Positions 34,421-45,479 of a DNA stretch of 64,000 nt are shown here, piece by piece. This DNA comes from Macrolepiota albuminosa. Taxonomy: Eukaryota > Basidiomycota > Agaricomycetes > Agaricales > Agaricaceae. The DNA is taken from assembly GCA_027475525.1 (NCBI GenBank), contig JAMWFC010000021.1, positions 186,001 to 250,000 on the forward strand, given 5' to 3'. The notes below the pieces were generated by a model, which did no database searches, was not told the DNA's origin, and worked only from the letters and a program-made list of their open reading frames with translations. The position numbers and the translations under genes are program-made. Position 1 is the first letter of the stretch, and the number at the start of each line of letters is the position of its first letter.

Positions 34421-37400
34421 CTTGTCAGTTCAAGAACTTTGTAGTATTGCTCCCGACGTTCGCAATCAGGTGAAGACGGTAGTCACTCCTCGACGACCCT
34501 TGGCGACAGCTGTTGCCGAGGTTGAGGAACTCGACGATGCGCTTCCGAGTTTTTCCGTTACCGTCGACTCATTGGACACTGAAGACACTCCTGCCGACCC
34601 CATCGCTAACGCCACCTCCGTGGACCCAGTGGAGACCTATCTTAGGTCAGTGGACCATGGAGAGGACCCAGCAATTCTTACCGTTGCTCAAGAATCGCAC
34701 GCTATCCGCTCAGTCACGCTAACCGTAGACAACAAGTACGAGGTAGAGGCAATTGTGGATAGCGGGTCACAAATCATTTCTATGGCGGCTGAAGTCGCTA
34801 ACGATCTAGGCCTTATTTACGACTCTACGGTGATACTAAACATGCAGAGCGCTAACGGTATGGTAGACAGATCCCTAGGCCTCGCCAAGAATGTGCCGTG
34901 CACCCTTGGTGACATCACCTTTTACCTCCAGATACACATTTTGCGATTCCCGGCTTACGACTTACTACTCGGCAGACCTTTCGACGTCTTGGCGTGATCA
35001 ATCGTCAAGACAGTTACCGACGAGGAAACAACCCTCACAATTAGCGACCCCAATTCCGAAATCCGACGAACGGTGCCAACGTTCCCTAGGGGACAACGAA
35101 AAGGCGCCCTCACTAAGCCACCAGAATTTACCAACCAACACGCCAATGAACGACCCTACCGGTGTTTTCACAGACCATCGAGGAGGTGATTGGCAAAGAT
35201 CACGGAGATGTGGCGTTAACGCTGGATTATGACCATTCAACTGGTCTTGTAACTGTTATGTCTACTGCTTTTCTTGACAAAGATGTTTTAACTACTTTAC
35301 CTGCTACCGACGCAGAGCTTCCCCAGAAAAATCAAAACATTACCAACTCCTCTCTTGCCTACTTGTACCTTACCGCTTCCGAATCCTTTCAAAATATTGC
35401 ATCTACCAATACTTATCTCACTACCCTTCCCGGAGCCTCGTCTCCTGCTGTTCTTGGACTTGCCGCCCCTCAGGCTACAGTTCCCCTTTCCACCTCTGTA
35501 TATAACCAAGCTAATGCTCCCAAAAGGAAAGGGGTTCAAGTCAAAAAGAAATATAAGCCAGTTGCACTTAAAACAAAACCCATCGCTACACACTCTCCTG
35601 AGACGTTTAGAATCGAGCGCCAGATCATTGGCGACCCTCTTGCCGACATGCCGACCTTATCACCAAATCCGCTACCCTTTCAGCCCACAGGACGTTTTAC
35701 CGAGGAATGCCAGCAGCAGTTCGCCAAGGAGCACGACACAGAATTTTTGACCCAAGATGAGTTGAATGTCCTTACCGATCTCGTTGCTAAGCAGGATAAA
35801 GCCTTCACCTGGGAAGACTCAGAACGCGGCAGCCTTCGTACAGACTTCTTCCCGCCTGTCGTAATCCCGACCATTCCGCACGTGCCATGGACTGAGCACA
35901 ACTGACCGTTACTGCCTGGAATCGAAGCCGAGGTCTGCCAGATTATTAGGACCAAGATTAAGGCTGGCGTCTATGAGCCCTCCAATAGTTCTTACCGTTC
36001 CCGTTGGTTCTGTGTCCTCAAAAAGAACGGTAATCTGCACATAGTCCACAGCCTGGAACCACTAAATAGGGTTACCATACGACACTCTGGCGTACCGCCT
36101 TTCCCTGACCACGTTGCCAAGTCCTTTGCCGGGTGCATTTGTGGTGCCACCCTTGACCTCTACGTTGGCTATGACGAACGCCTGATACATCCCTCTTCCG
36201 GGGACCTCACCACTTTTCAAACTCCATTTGGCACGTTGCGCCTAGTTACCTTGCCGATGGGCTGGACAAACTCAGTCCCCATATTCCATGACGATATCAC
36301 TTTTATCCTCCAATCCGAGATACCGCATAATGTCCTTAGCTTCATTGATGACGTTGGCGTCAAAGGCCCCAAAGACTGGCAACTCGTAAACGGCTTACCG
36401 GTGACCCATCCCGAGAACTCCAACATTCGCTTAGCGCTATGGGAGTTTTTCTTGCTGCTCAATCAAGTTCTCCAACGTATGAAGTATAGCGGTGGTACCT
36501 TTAGCGGTCACAAACTCCTCCTTTGCGTGCCAAGGTTTAAAATACTTGGTCACATCTGTACTCCCGACGGTCGCATTCCCGACGAGTCTTGCTTAGCATT
36601 CTTGGAGCGATGGGGTCCTTGCCGCGACTTATCTGAAGTTCGCGCCTTTCTTGGCACCGTTGGCGTTCTTAGAATATTCGTCAAAAACTTTGCCCATCGC
36701 GCACACGCCCTTAACCGACTCACCCGCGCCAACGAGCCCTTCGAATTTGGGCCAGACCAGGTTACCGCACAACGAGACTTAGTAAAAGCCCTACAAGACG
36801 CCAAGCCCCTAGTTCCCATCGATTATACCTCTGCCGACCCTGTTATCTTGGCGGTGGATACCTCGTACATTGCCGTTGGCTACTTCTTGTGCCAATGCCT
36901 TAGCGACAATCGGAAACAGCGACGCTACAACCGCTTTGGGTCTATCACGCTAAACGACAGAGAGTCTCGCTACAGTCAGCCTAAGCTAGAGCTCTATGGA
37001 CTCTTCAAAGCCTTCCGGTTGCTAAAGATGTATTTGATTGGCGTACGGAACCTTATCGTTGAAGTCGACGCTAGGTACATCAAAGGCATGCTGCAGAATC
37101 CCGACATCCAGCCATCCGCTAGCATGAACCGTTGGGTAGTCGCTATTCTCATGTTTCACTTTGAGTTGGTACACGTTAAGAGCTCTTTCCACGGACCAGA
37201 TGGACTCTCTAGGCGACCATGGCAGCCTGGCGACCCGGCAGTGGACCCACGGGCTGATAGCGATTTCGAGGACTGGATCAACCACTTACATGGTTTCGTG
37301 CACCTCATACAACAGCCAATCCCCCTACTACAACGGCAACAGCCTACCAGCATACTTCTACATCCCATTGTCCCTTACCGCCCCGAAATCTTTAGTGCAC

Positions 37401-38769
37401 CCCTCATTCTACACGGCAAGCATCCTTGGACAAAATTCGTCTCCCGTAAAAGTCGTACAAGAACCCCAACCGCTAAGAGAAGATAGCAGAAACCTGACCT
37501 ACGATGCTGTTCCCCGATCCGCCAAGGCAAAGGCAGAAGACGGTCGTTTGTTAATCGTTGAACAATGGCTACAAGACCTTAAGCAGCCCGCAGACCTTAC
37601 CGACGAGCAGTACGCAACCTTTATCCAATATGCCACCCACTTCTTCTTTACCAACAACCGCCTTTGGCGACGAAATCAAGATGGCGCTCATAAGCTGATC
37701 ATCAAGCCAGAAGGTCGCTTACAAGTCTTGCGCGCTATGCATGACGAACTAGGACATAGAGGTCTGTACGCTACTCGAGCTTCTCTGTTAGAACGATTCT
37801 GGTGGCCACATGCTAGTGCCGACATCGCCTGGTACATTAGGACTTGCCACCTCTGCCAAATTCAACAGACACGCCAAGTGCTTATACTGCCAACTGTTGC
37901 AACGCCAGCTCCCCTCTTCAGCAAAATCTACGTCGACACCATGCATATGCCCAAGTCTGGTCGCTACAAGTACATCATTCAAGGTCGTTGCTCGCTAATC
38001 CACTGGCCTGAATTTTGAATGCTTCAGAGAGAAAATACCAAGGCGGTCGCCAAGTGGCTATTTGAGGACATCATTTGCCGTTGGGGAGCGCTAAGAGAAA
38101 TTGTCACGGATAACGGTGCGCCCATCATCAAAGCGCTTACATATCTTGCCAAGAAATACAACATTCACCACATTCAAGTATCTGGCTACAACAAACGCGC
38201 CAATGGCCTGGTAGAGAGACCACACTTTGACGTTCGGCAAGCGCTCTTCAAGGCGGTCAATGGCGACAAATCTTGTTGGGGCGAAGCGACCTATTCAGTA
38301 TTTTGGTCGGAAAGAGTTACCATTTGTAAGCACATGGGTTGTTCTCCTTATTACACAGCTACTGGCACCCATCCGTTACTCCCTGCCGACATTATAGAAG
38401 CGACCTACCTTCAGCCAGCGCCAAACAGCATCTTAGCGACTACCGATCTGATCGCCAGATGAGCTATTGATCTCCAGCAAAGGAAAGAAGATTTAGAACG
38501 ACTCCACGAGGTAGTCCTTAGTGCCCGTCGCCAAGCAGCCCTACGATTCGAAACCGAGCATAGCGCTACCATCAAAGATTACAACTTCCCGAGAGGAGCG
38601 CTAGTGCTTATGCGCAACTCCAAAATCAAAACCTCATACAATAAGAAAATGCGCCCGCGCTATCTTGGACCTTTGGTAGTTATCTCTTGTAACCGTGGAG
38701 GCGCTTACGTGCTCTGTGAATTAGATGGTTCAGTACTGCATCGACCTGTTGCTGCTTTTTGCCTATTGC

Positions 38770-39640
38770 TGTCAGGTTCTGCTGAGTCGGGGGCTTTCCG
38801 GGAAAGCAACGCCCTTACGATGCGGACTTGACCTACGAATACTCGGGTGTCTGGAACTCCGGGACTAGGATTCCGGGGTTCAAGACGTGGACAGGGAAAT
38901 CCCGGGAGAGGGGACTTAGTCCGGGGGTTTTGGGTAGATGGGTAACGGGGAAGTTCGGGTGGGGGTCGAGTCGTGAACCGGGGGTTCTAAGACGAGACCA
39001 AGTTAGTAAGTTAAAGTCGCGAAGTGCGTACCGGTTTTGGAGCACGCGATTATCCAAGCGTGCCAGTCAAGCGTGCCAGTCAACGCATACCAGTCGAATA
39101 GAGGGCACGCAACAATCCAAGTAAAGCAAAGTAACAGTGTATGTAATATCAAGACTAGCGAATACAACGGGGAGCTATACTATAAGTACTACGGATCGTG
39201 TCTCGGGATTCCGGGGTGTCTAATATCAAGACTAGCGAATACAACGGGGAGCTATACTATAAGTACTACGGATCGTGTCTCGGGATTCCGGGGTGTCTGG
39301 AATGAGGTCCGGGGGTCATTGAGTAGCGGTCAGGGACTGTATACCGGGATCGCGCGTGTGGGGATGCGTGATCAATTGGCGTGGAGGGAGTCGTGATGCG
39401 TGGGGCGTGATGTGTGATGGCCGGATGCGAGCCGTGTGATCTGATTGTTGATGGCGGTTGATCCCGGGGTCCGTGATGCAGGGGTCCCGGGGGGGGCTGG
39501 CTGATGGCGGTCCTTGATGCGTGTGATGGCGGCGTCGGCAGCTGTGGGGGCGGGGTGCGCTGTGGGAGTTGACGGAAGAGGTTCCCAGGCGGGGCTCCGG
39601 GGGTGTCCCGGGGAGGTTCCGGGGGGGAGGGGTCGTGACA
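38770..39640 (-). repeat. Solo LTR of element A family inside element C pol
   Basis: The plus strand starts TGTCAGG and ends GTCGTGACA, an A-family LTR in minus orientation. The 5-bp duplication ATTGC flanks it at 38765-38769 and 39641-39645. Excising it with one TSD rejoins the C pol frame (AFCLL to PYLARE). It is 871 bp as read, 794 bp without the 77-bp duplication. Confidence 0.92.
39144..39297 (+). repeat. 77-bp exact tandem duplication (10 of 10)
   Basis: Copies lie at 39144-39220 and 39221-39297 within the nested solo LTR. Confidence 0.92.
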
Positions 39641-39785
39641 ATTGCCATACCTCGCTAGAGAACAAATCGACTTGCCGCTTGAAGCGCTAGATATCGACAC
39701 CGCCAAGCTTAGGGAACTTGAAGAAACAGAATTATTGGACGATGATGACTTACCGACTCTAGTTGAAGAAGAAGAAAATGATTAG

Positions 39786-40348
39786 AAAAGACTATACTGA
39801 TAAGCTTTCATTTTCTATTACTTACTATACTTATCTTTCTTGCCGGTACTTACTCTACTATATTCAACAGACAATTTCTTACATAGTCAAGCCGCAGCGC
39901 TAGCGTGTCGCCAACGCTTAGCGCATTGCACAACTCTCGCCAAGGGTTTTTCGCTGTGATGATTTACTGAGTGTTTCCCTTGTCCTCAAAATTTGTCTAA
40001 GTTCCTCACATACTATTGCTCTTGCTAAAAACCTACTTTAGAATACTTACCGCTTGCTTTCTCTTTGCCTTACTTTCCTTGCTCTTTGTTGTTGCGCTAA
40101 CTCAGATTATAAGACTTATCCATCCACTCGGCAAGGAGGCGGCAAAAACATTTAAATAACATGACGGCAAAAGAAAATATATACAGCGGCCACTCTACGC
40201 TAAGGTCCGCTCAATTACTATCGTCCTCCAACGGCAGGGAACTATCCAACAATGGCAAAGAGGAGTCACGAAGTGGTAAAAGGTCGCCCAGCAAGATGTT
40301 GTTGGTGGTCTGCCAATCCATGGCAGCTTGGCAGTCGTCCTGGTAATC
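39786..40348. other. Element C untranslated interval between convergent genes
   Basis: No ORF is seen. The sequence lies between the pol stop (TAG 39785) and the stop of the antisense gene (TGA, 40349-40351), so it would be shared 3' UTR space of two convergent transcripts. Confidence 0.5.
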
Positions 40349-42611
40349 TCACAGAACGCGCAGGCTGCGCCCCAAGTTGGAGTAGCGCAAGCGAAGCGCC
40401 ATGAGCTGTCCCCGCACCCATTCCCGTTCCCGTTCCATCGACGTCGCCATCGTTGCCGCCCTCCTCGAATACCGCTCCAGCATCTCGCGAGGATTTAGCG
40501 CTATCACCGGATAAACGAGGTCCTGACCCAGCCACTGAAAGGCGTCGCCAGTCACTGTCGGCTGTGGCTGAGGGGTCCAGGCAGGATTAATCCTGGCGAT
40601 CACGGGGCGCCTTGGCTCCAGCCCTGCGACGTCCTCAGGATCTGACACCTCCCAAGGGGCGACGTTGCCGTAAGGCGGCAGCCATCGCCACTCAGGTTCC
40701 TCCCTGGCGACTCCTTCAGCTCCCTCACCCTCACCCGCTACCACCTCGTCGTCGCCTTGGCGCTGTGTCACCAAGGTTTCATCCTCCTCCCCTTCAGCGT
40801 CCTCATCCCCTCCTGTTGCCGCCCCCTCTGCCTTCTCATCCCCCATCTCGATGTCGGCGGGGGCTTCTTCCCGCTCTGCCTCCTCCTGCTCCTCACCAAG
40901 GGACCGTGCCGCCAAATGAATGGGCGACAAAAGGCCACTTGGGCCTGCCTCAGGATCGCGAGGAGGCAGGCGACTCGCCGCCAACGCCTTCTCGAGGTCC
41001 TCCATCTCGGTATCCTTTGGCGCTGGCGAGGGGGAAGGCGACGACGAGACTACACGAGGGCGCTTGGCTTTGCCCTTCCCTTTGCTTGGGGAAGGGGCTT
41101 GACGTTTTTCTGGGACCGAAGTCCCTTGGCGCTCGCCGGCGCCTCGATTGCCGACAGATTCTGACCCATCCCCTTGGCGTGTCGGCAACGCCAAGGAGGC
41201 CCGTCCAATTACTGCCATTCCACTGGCAGCAACCTTCTGCTTCTGACCCTCCACAAACTCCCTTGCCCTCCTGACCAAAACAGCATGCAAAAACATTTTC
41301 TTGACCAGAGCATCTGGCATGCCGCCACGCTCGCGACTCTTCGCCCCGTCGATAGTACAAGCGCGTTTGAGGGCGCCACAACGATAGCACGGCTGGGCCC
41401 CAGTCGGGAACCAGCAGCCTTCTGGGTCGTTGTCCGCCCAGCACTTGTCACACTAGCGCTACAAGTCAGCAATAGAATAAATGAGACGGAAAAGCCACTT
41501 ACCGCTCCCCGCGCCTCCTTAAATGCCTGCCGGGTCGCCAGGGAAACAGTCTTCTTCCCCTTCATCTCCTCCATTACAACCCCAGCCTCCTGCCCCTCGT
41601 CAAGGACTGCCTCCTCCCGATGCGGCAAAAGCAAACCTTTCAGTTCCTTGTCGTCGAAGGAACTTTGCGTTGGTGCCTGCAGACATAGGTTAGTAAACAC
41701 CGCCTAGGTCCAAAAAGAACACTTACCGCGTACTGGGGAGCCTTTCCCTTGCGAGACTTGGAAACAGTGGTTAGCGTGGCGCGGCAGCGGCAAGAGCAAA
41801 AACTCACTTTCTTCAAAGCCTTACCCAGCTTTACTGGGGAGCCCTTCCTGCTAGCCGGCAGTGCTGGGCTCTGTGCACTGCCGGCGTGCAAAACTTTGCT
41901 CTGTTCCTTGGCGACTGGCGCCCTCCCACCGTCAATCTCCTCCATCTCCTCCACCAATGCCTGCGCACGTGTATGCTCTTCTAGCACCCTCGTAATCTCC
42001 TTAGCGTCACGAGAGGCGGCAGTAGAGAGTTCTTCCTCCACCTGCATCCGCGCCAAGGGCGCCAGCACCTCCTGTTTACTATGGGGCAACAAGTCAGACC
42101 AAAGCTAAGTCAAAAAAGAATGGGTTAGGAATACTTACTCAGGCGCAGGCGCGCTTACCGTCATTGGCAAGGCACCCGAAAGGATATCCTCCAATTCGTC
42201 CTCAATGGTGGGGACAGGAGGAGGCGCCTAGGAACCCAATCAGCTAGTGACACGGCAAGGACTAAAAGCACTTACAAAGCGAGAAAACGGCGCTAACCAG
42301 TCGGCGCCACGATTGTCAACATAGCGGGCTCGGCACCACTCCCGCACCTTGATCTCCCTGTCCCAGCCTACGCCAAGGACATGAACTTCGTACCAGCGCT
42401 CTAGCAACTTCATTACCGCAATCACCAAGTTTGAAGGCGCCTCCACGCCCACACCCTCAATGCGCTTGATGAAATTGGTTGCCTTAGCGATGTAGGCGGA
42501 GGCGGCATCTTGAGCCTCACGGGATGGAACGGGGGGCGGAGTTGGAATGCGGAAAGAGATTTTTTTTAATAGAGCGCCAGATAAAAGATGGGGAGGAGAG
42601 GTGAAGTCCAA
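40349..42611 (-). CDS. Antisense multi-exon gene of element C, Zn2Cys6-like
   Basis: Six exons can be read on the minus strand: upstream of 42276 (from about 42611), 42227-42159, 42104-41808, 41756-41727, 41676-41503 and 41452-40349. Introns are 48-54 nt with GTAAGT/GTGAGT-like donors and YAG acceptors. Every junction is phase 0 and no stop occurs before TGA 40349-40351, giving about 660 residues. The last exon starts with a six-cysteine cluster, CX2CX8CX8CX2CX6C, close to the GAL4-type Zn2Cys6 pattern but with a longer first loop. A basic segment (KGKGKAKRPRV), a long acidic stretch and a helical Arg-rich C-terminus follow. It may be a nuclear DNA-binding protein; that is inference. No in-frame ATG was found in exon 1, so a further 5' exon in or near the LTR is likely. 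Confidence 0.65.
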
Positions 42612-42717
42612 ATGTATGCGCCAGGACTATAAACAAAATCTCAAGAACGCACGGACCACTTGTCACAAAAGCAGTAACGGTAGCCTTATTTGGTGACTGA
42701 GGACAGTCAATTTTTCA

Positions 42718-42729
42718 GTTGGGGGGAGA
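42718..42729 (+). other. Polypurine tract of element C
   Basis: GTTGGGGGGAGA lies directly before the TGATAGG start of the 3' LTR. Confidence 0.75.
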
Positions 42730-43655
42730 TGATAGGACCCCATACAGGATCAGCGCATCAATGGCAGGCGACGGCAACGTGGCACCAACTCAAAATACCT
42801 TAGCGCATGCTAATTATCCAATTTTGGCGATATTTGACGGCCGCGCACGGCAAGAAGCAGATCTGATCAGTAATGGCGCCAACGGCAGCAAGAATGACAA
42901 CTGACAGATGGCATCAGTCACTGACGACAGCGCTTAGAAGGAAGCCTGATGATCTATCAAAAACTGACGGACAGCTTGGTGTCTGACACCGCTTAGCGTC
43001 TCAATTTTGGCGCCTAACGTCGCTTAGGTGTTCTGACAGACAGAAGGGTGATGGATTGATGATTTAGCACCGCGATCTGCCGCCTGGTGGCGCCAAGGGT
43101 CTTGAATGGACGGTAGGGATCTGAAACCGTTGGAGCTACCCCTATGAAATTTTCCAGTTTACCGCACTTTGGCGATGGTTGGTCACTGGCAACGGTGAAC
43201 TCCTTGTAGTATATATAGTACTTACCGACTTGTACATAGATCATCGAACAATAGACCAGAGTTTCCTACTCCCACTTCTTCAGTCTCCCTTACGCTCGAG
43301 ATTTCATTTACGGTCGGCAACGTCGAACTCATTGGCGGTTGCAGACTCTCGCCAACTTTTGACACATTCGCGCCTTGCAACTATGGCAGGCATTATCGAC
43401 GCTTAGAACTTCGCTAAGCTTACCGTGCTCTTGCCGCTGACATTGCCATGTTCACTTACCGCTTCTTCCCTAGGCACTTTACCTTAGCGCTTTACACTTG
43501 CCGACTCCCCGTACCGACTTTTCCCCTTTTCCACAGACGCGTTCTCTGGGACCTGCCCGGGACTCCTCAATTCACTTATAGCGTGCCCAATGCAAGCAAT
43601 TGGTACGGTAACACTATTGTTACATTTGTTACTGACCAAACTTTGGGCATCATCA
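42730..43655 (+). repeat. 3' LTR of element C
   Basis: A 926-bp LTR matching 31500-32416, with a TATA box near 43213. The outer end is ATCATCA, where the 5' copy has GTCATCA (a CpG to CpA change). TSD TCGG follows. Confidence 0.92.
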
Positions 43656-43738
43656 TCGGTAGTCCTCAGGTAATCCCTCATGACAATACTGATGCGAAAG
43701 TAAAGTTTTATTTATTTGTAAAAGTAGTCCAAATGTAA
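43656..43738 (+). pseudogene. Probable host gene, 3' continuation after element C
   Basis: After one TSD copy the frame from 31499 continues (SPQVIPHDNTDAKVK) and would reach TAA at 43736. A GTAAAG near 43700 could be a donor to a further exon, so the true end is unknown. Confidence 0.4.
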
Positions 43739-45479
43739 TTGGACTAGACTTCTAATTAAATATAGCCTTACTTCACAAAGATCGTGGGGCTAAGTTGCAC
43801 GCACTAGTACTTTGTAAAAGCGTTATAATTTTAATTGATTTTATTTGAATGAAAACTTAAGTTGTCATGCAAAATGGGCTCAAAAAGTATTACTACTATT
43901 GCCCGAAGTCAAACTGATTCGCTCGTAGGCCTAAAATATCCACTCCCTGGGGACTCTGAGCCGTGGCAAGTAGTTTGCTTGCCCGACTCCCCCATTTTCG
44001 CCCTCCTTTTATACTCCTTCCCCTCCTGCACAGACCACCCTGTATCCCTCGTGCTTTTCTCGTAGTTGCGTGTTTACGCATTTGGGTTATGAACGTGCCG
44101 GTTCTGGGCCCCGGTTGCTGCGTTACCGGGGCTGCTAGCGAGGCTAATAGTTTGTCCATCGTGTTGCGGCTAATCCTTCCTCCCTTTTCTTCCTGCTCCT
44201 GTTTTCTCCCTGCCTCCTTCTCTCATCGTCTTCCTGGAGCTCCTGGTGTCGCTTGGTGGGGTAGCAGAGCGCGTTTCCTGCCTGCAGACGTGGTCGAGCG
44301 AGGTCTTTTTACTTGGGAGGGAGCTCAGAGTTGGCGCTGATGGTGATGTCAGCAAGATCTCGGAGTTTGTTCCGAGATCTTGTGCTGAACACTGCCACTC
44401 CACGGCTATCTCCTGTTGATCTGTTTCGAATTGCTTGGTTGCACGTGCTATAGCTACGGTTTTGAGTCATCTTTGTATACTGTTGGGTTTCTCAAGGTAA
44501 GGCTCCCAGCATCTACAGTTTTCGACGCAACGCTTACAGTTTTCAGCATTTGTTTTTACAACGGGTATTTTTGGGAGCCTTTGATACACGCTTGTCTGCC
44601 TCTATTGGAGGCAGGCGTATCAATACTGGATGCGCAAACGTCCCGCAGGTGATGATCATGCTCACTATTTCAATTTCAATTTCGGGGTATTATGCAAAAA
44701 CATTGTGGTAGGGAAGAGAGGCCTATAGATGGAAACGATATGAAGTATGGAATCGCTGGGTACATAGGATTTATATGCGGTACTGTGGAACACGCAAGAA
44801 ATGTTAGGAAGGGATGGAGGGGATAAGAGGGTTTGAATGACTGGGAAGTAATCTGGGAGATGATTGGGCGATCGAAAAAGGAGAAGAATTAAGGTTTTGA
44901 ACATTATGAGACTGACCAACGGTCAAAAACAAAATCTGGGTAAGATCGACGATGGCAAGAGATTCTGGGAGGGGATCGAAGATTGCGAGAAACATGTAAT
45001 TTTAGTATAAAAGGGAAGAAAAACATAGGAATAGACAGGTTTCTACACCCCATATTCTCCAGTCTTGAGCTAGCTGTCTCATCGTCGTCTGAATTGTTCT
45101 CGAAGTATTGTTTGGATTGGCTTGTTTCTGGCTCCATCAACGTCTGATCCGACGTCAAGCACCGCGTGTTCGCTGTCTTTGGCAGCGTGCTTGGGTTCTC
45201 TCAGTTTCTTGTTATTCCCGCTTCTTCATCTCGGCTCTGTCCAGTTATTTGATTGGTAGACTCAGCATCTCTGTTTACATTCCGGCAACTCAGCATCTTG
45301 ATTTCTTCTGCCTCTATCTGCTGCTCAACTCCATTGTCTGCGTCTCTTTTTGTCCTCCCACACTTCTTACGTCTCTTTTTGAGACGATTTTCTTTCTTTC
45401 TGAGGTCTGTCCTCTTTTGAATTTCAACTCATTCCGTCTAGTACTTGTCTACCGCCAGTCTGCGAGTCTTTGTCACATC
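43739..45479. other. Interval without a supported gene
   Basis: There are only short ORFs on either strand with no domain. The first 150 bp are AT-rich. From 43930 to 44400 the sequence is C/T-rich on the plus strand. A hairpin lies at 44581-44622. The stretch at 45050-45480 is T-rich and precedes the zinc-finger ORF, so it may be its promoter or leader. Confidence 0.4.
44581..44622. repeat. Imperfect inverted repeat
   Basis: TTGATAC...CTGCCTC and GAGGCAG...GTATCAA pair around a short loop (42 bp in all). It could be a tiny MITE relic or a transcript hairpin. Confidence 0.5.

Larger units (their letters stand above)
33802..39785 (+). pseudogene. pol: Element C pol: PR-RT-RNaseH-IN (broken)
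   Basis: A retropepsin motif AIVDSGSQ lies at about 34750. RT (about 35920-36560) has a strand-A-like TLDLYVGYDER and the catalytic pair as FIDD (about 36341), where most gypsy RTs have Y-x-D-D. RNase H (about 36830-37200) has ILAVDTS and the SRYSQPKLELYGL motif. Integrase has an HHCC finger (GHRGLYATR...CHLCQ, 37750-37860), Asp in YVDTMHM (about 37935), Asp in VTDNGAP (about 38110) and Glu in NGLVERP (about 38213). The tail is acidic and ends at TAG 39785 after the nested LTR. Breaks are listed under element C. Confidence 0.85.
31500..43655 (+). mobile_element. Element C: 12.2 kb Ty3/gypsy element, 4-bp TSD
   Basis: LTRs of 917 and 926 bp start TGATAGGACC and end (C/A)TCATCA. The flanks are TCGG at 31496-31499 and 43656-43659. 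The order is LTR, probable tRNA primer site, gag, PR-RT-RNaseH-integrase, an antisense multi-exon gene, a G-rich polypurine tract, LTR. An A-family solo LTR is nested at 38770-39640. Sense ORFs carry TGA at 33718, 34995, 35903, 38016 and 38460, frameshifts near 35170 and 37200-37490, and a 77-bp duplication at 34267. Confidence 0.92.

Noticed and set aside
38828..39700. Plus and minus ORFs within the reverse solo LTR
   Set aside because: They recur only because the LTR is GC-rich; the same sequence is non-coding LTR in element A.
40612..41274. Long plus-strand ORFs opposite the element C antisense gene
   Set aside because: They are shadows of the last antisense exon: the antisense frame has the cysteine cluster, splice junctions and a sensible C-terminus.
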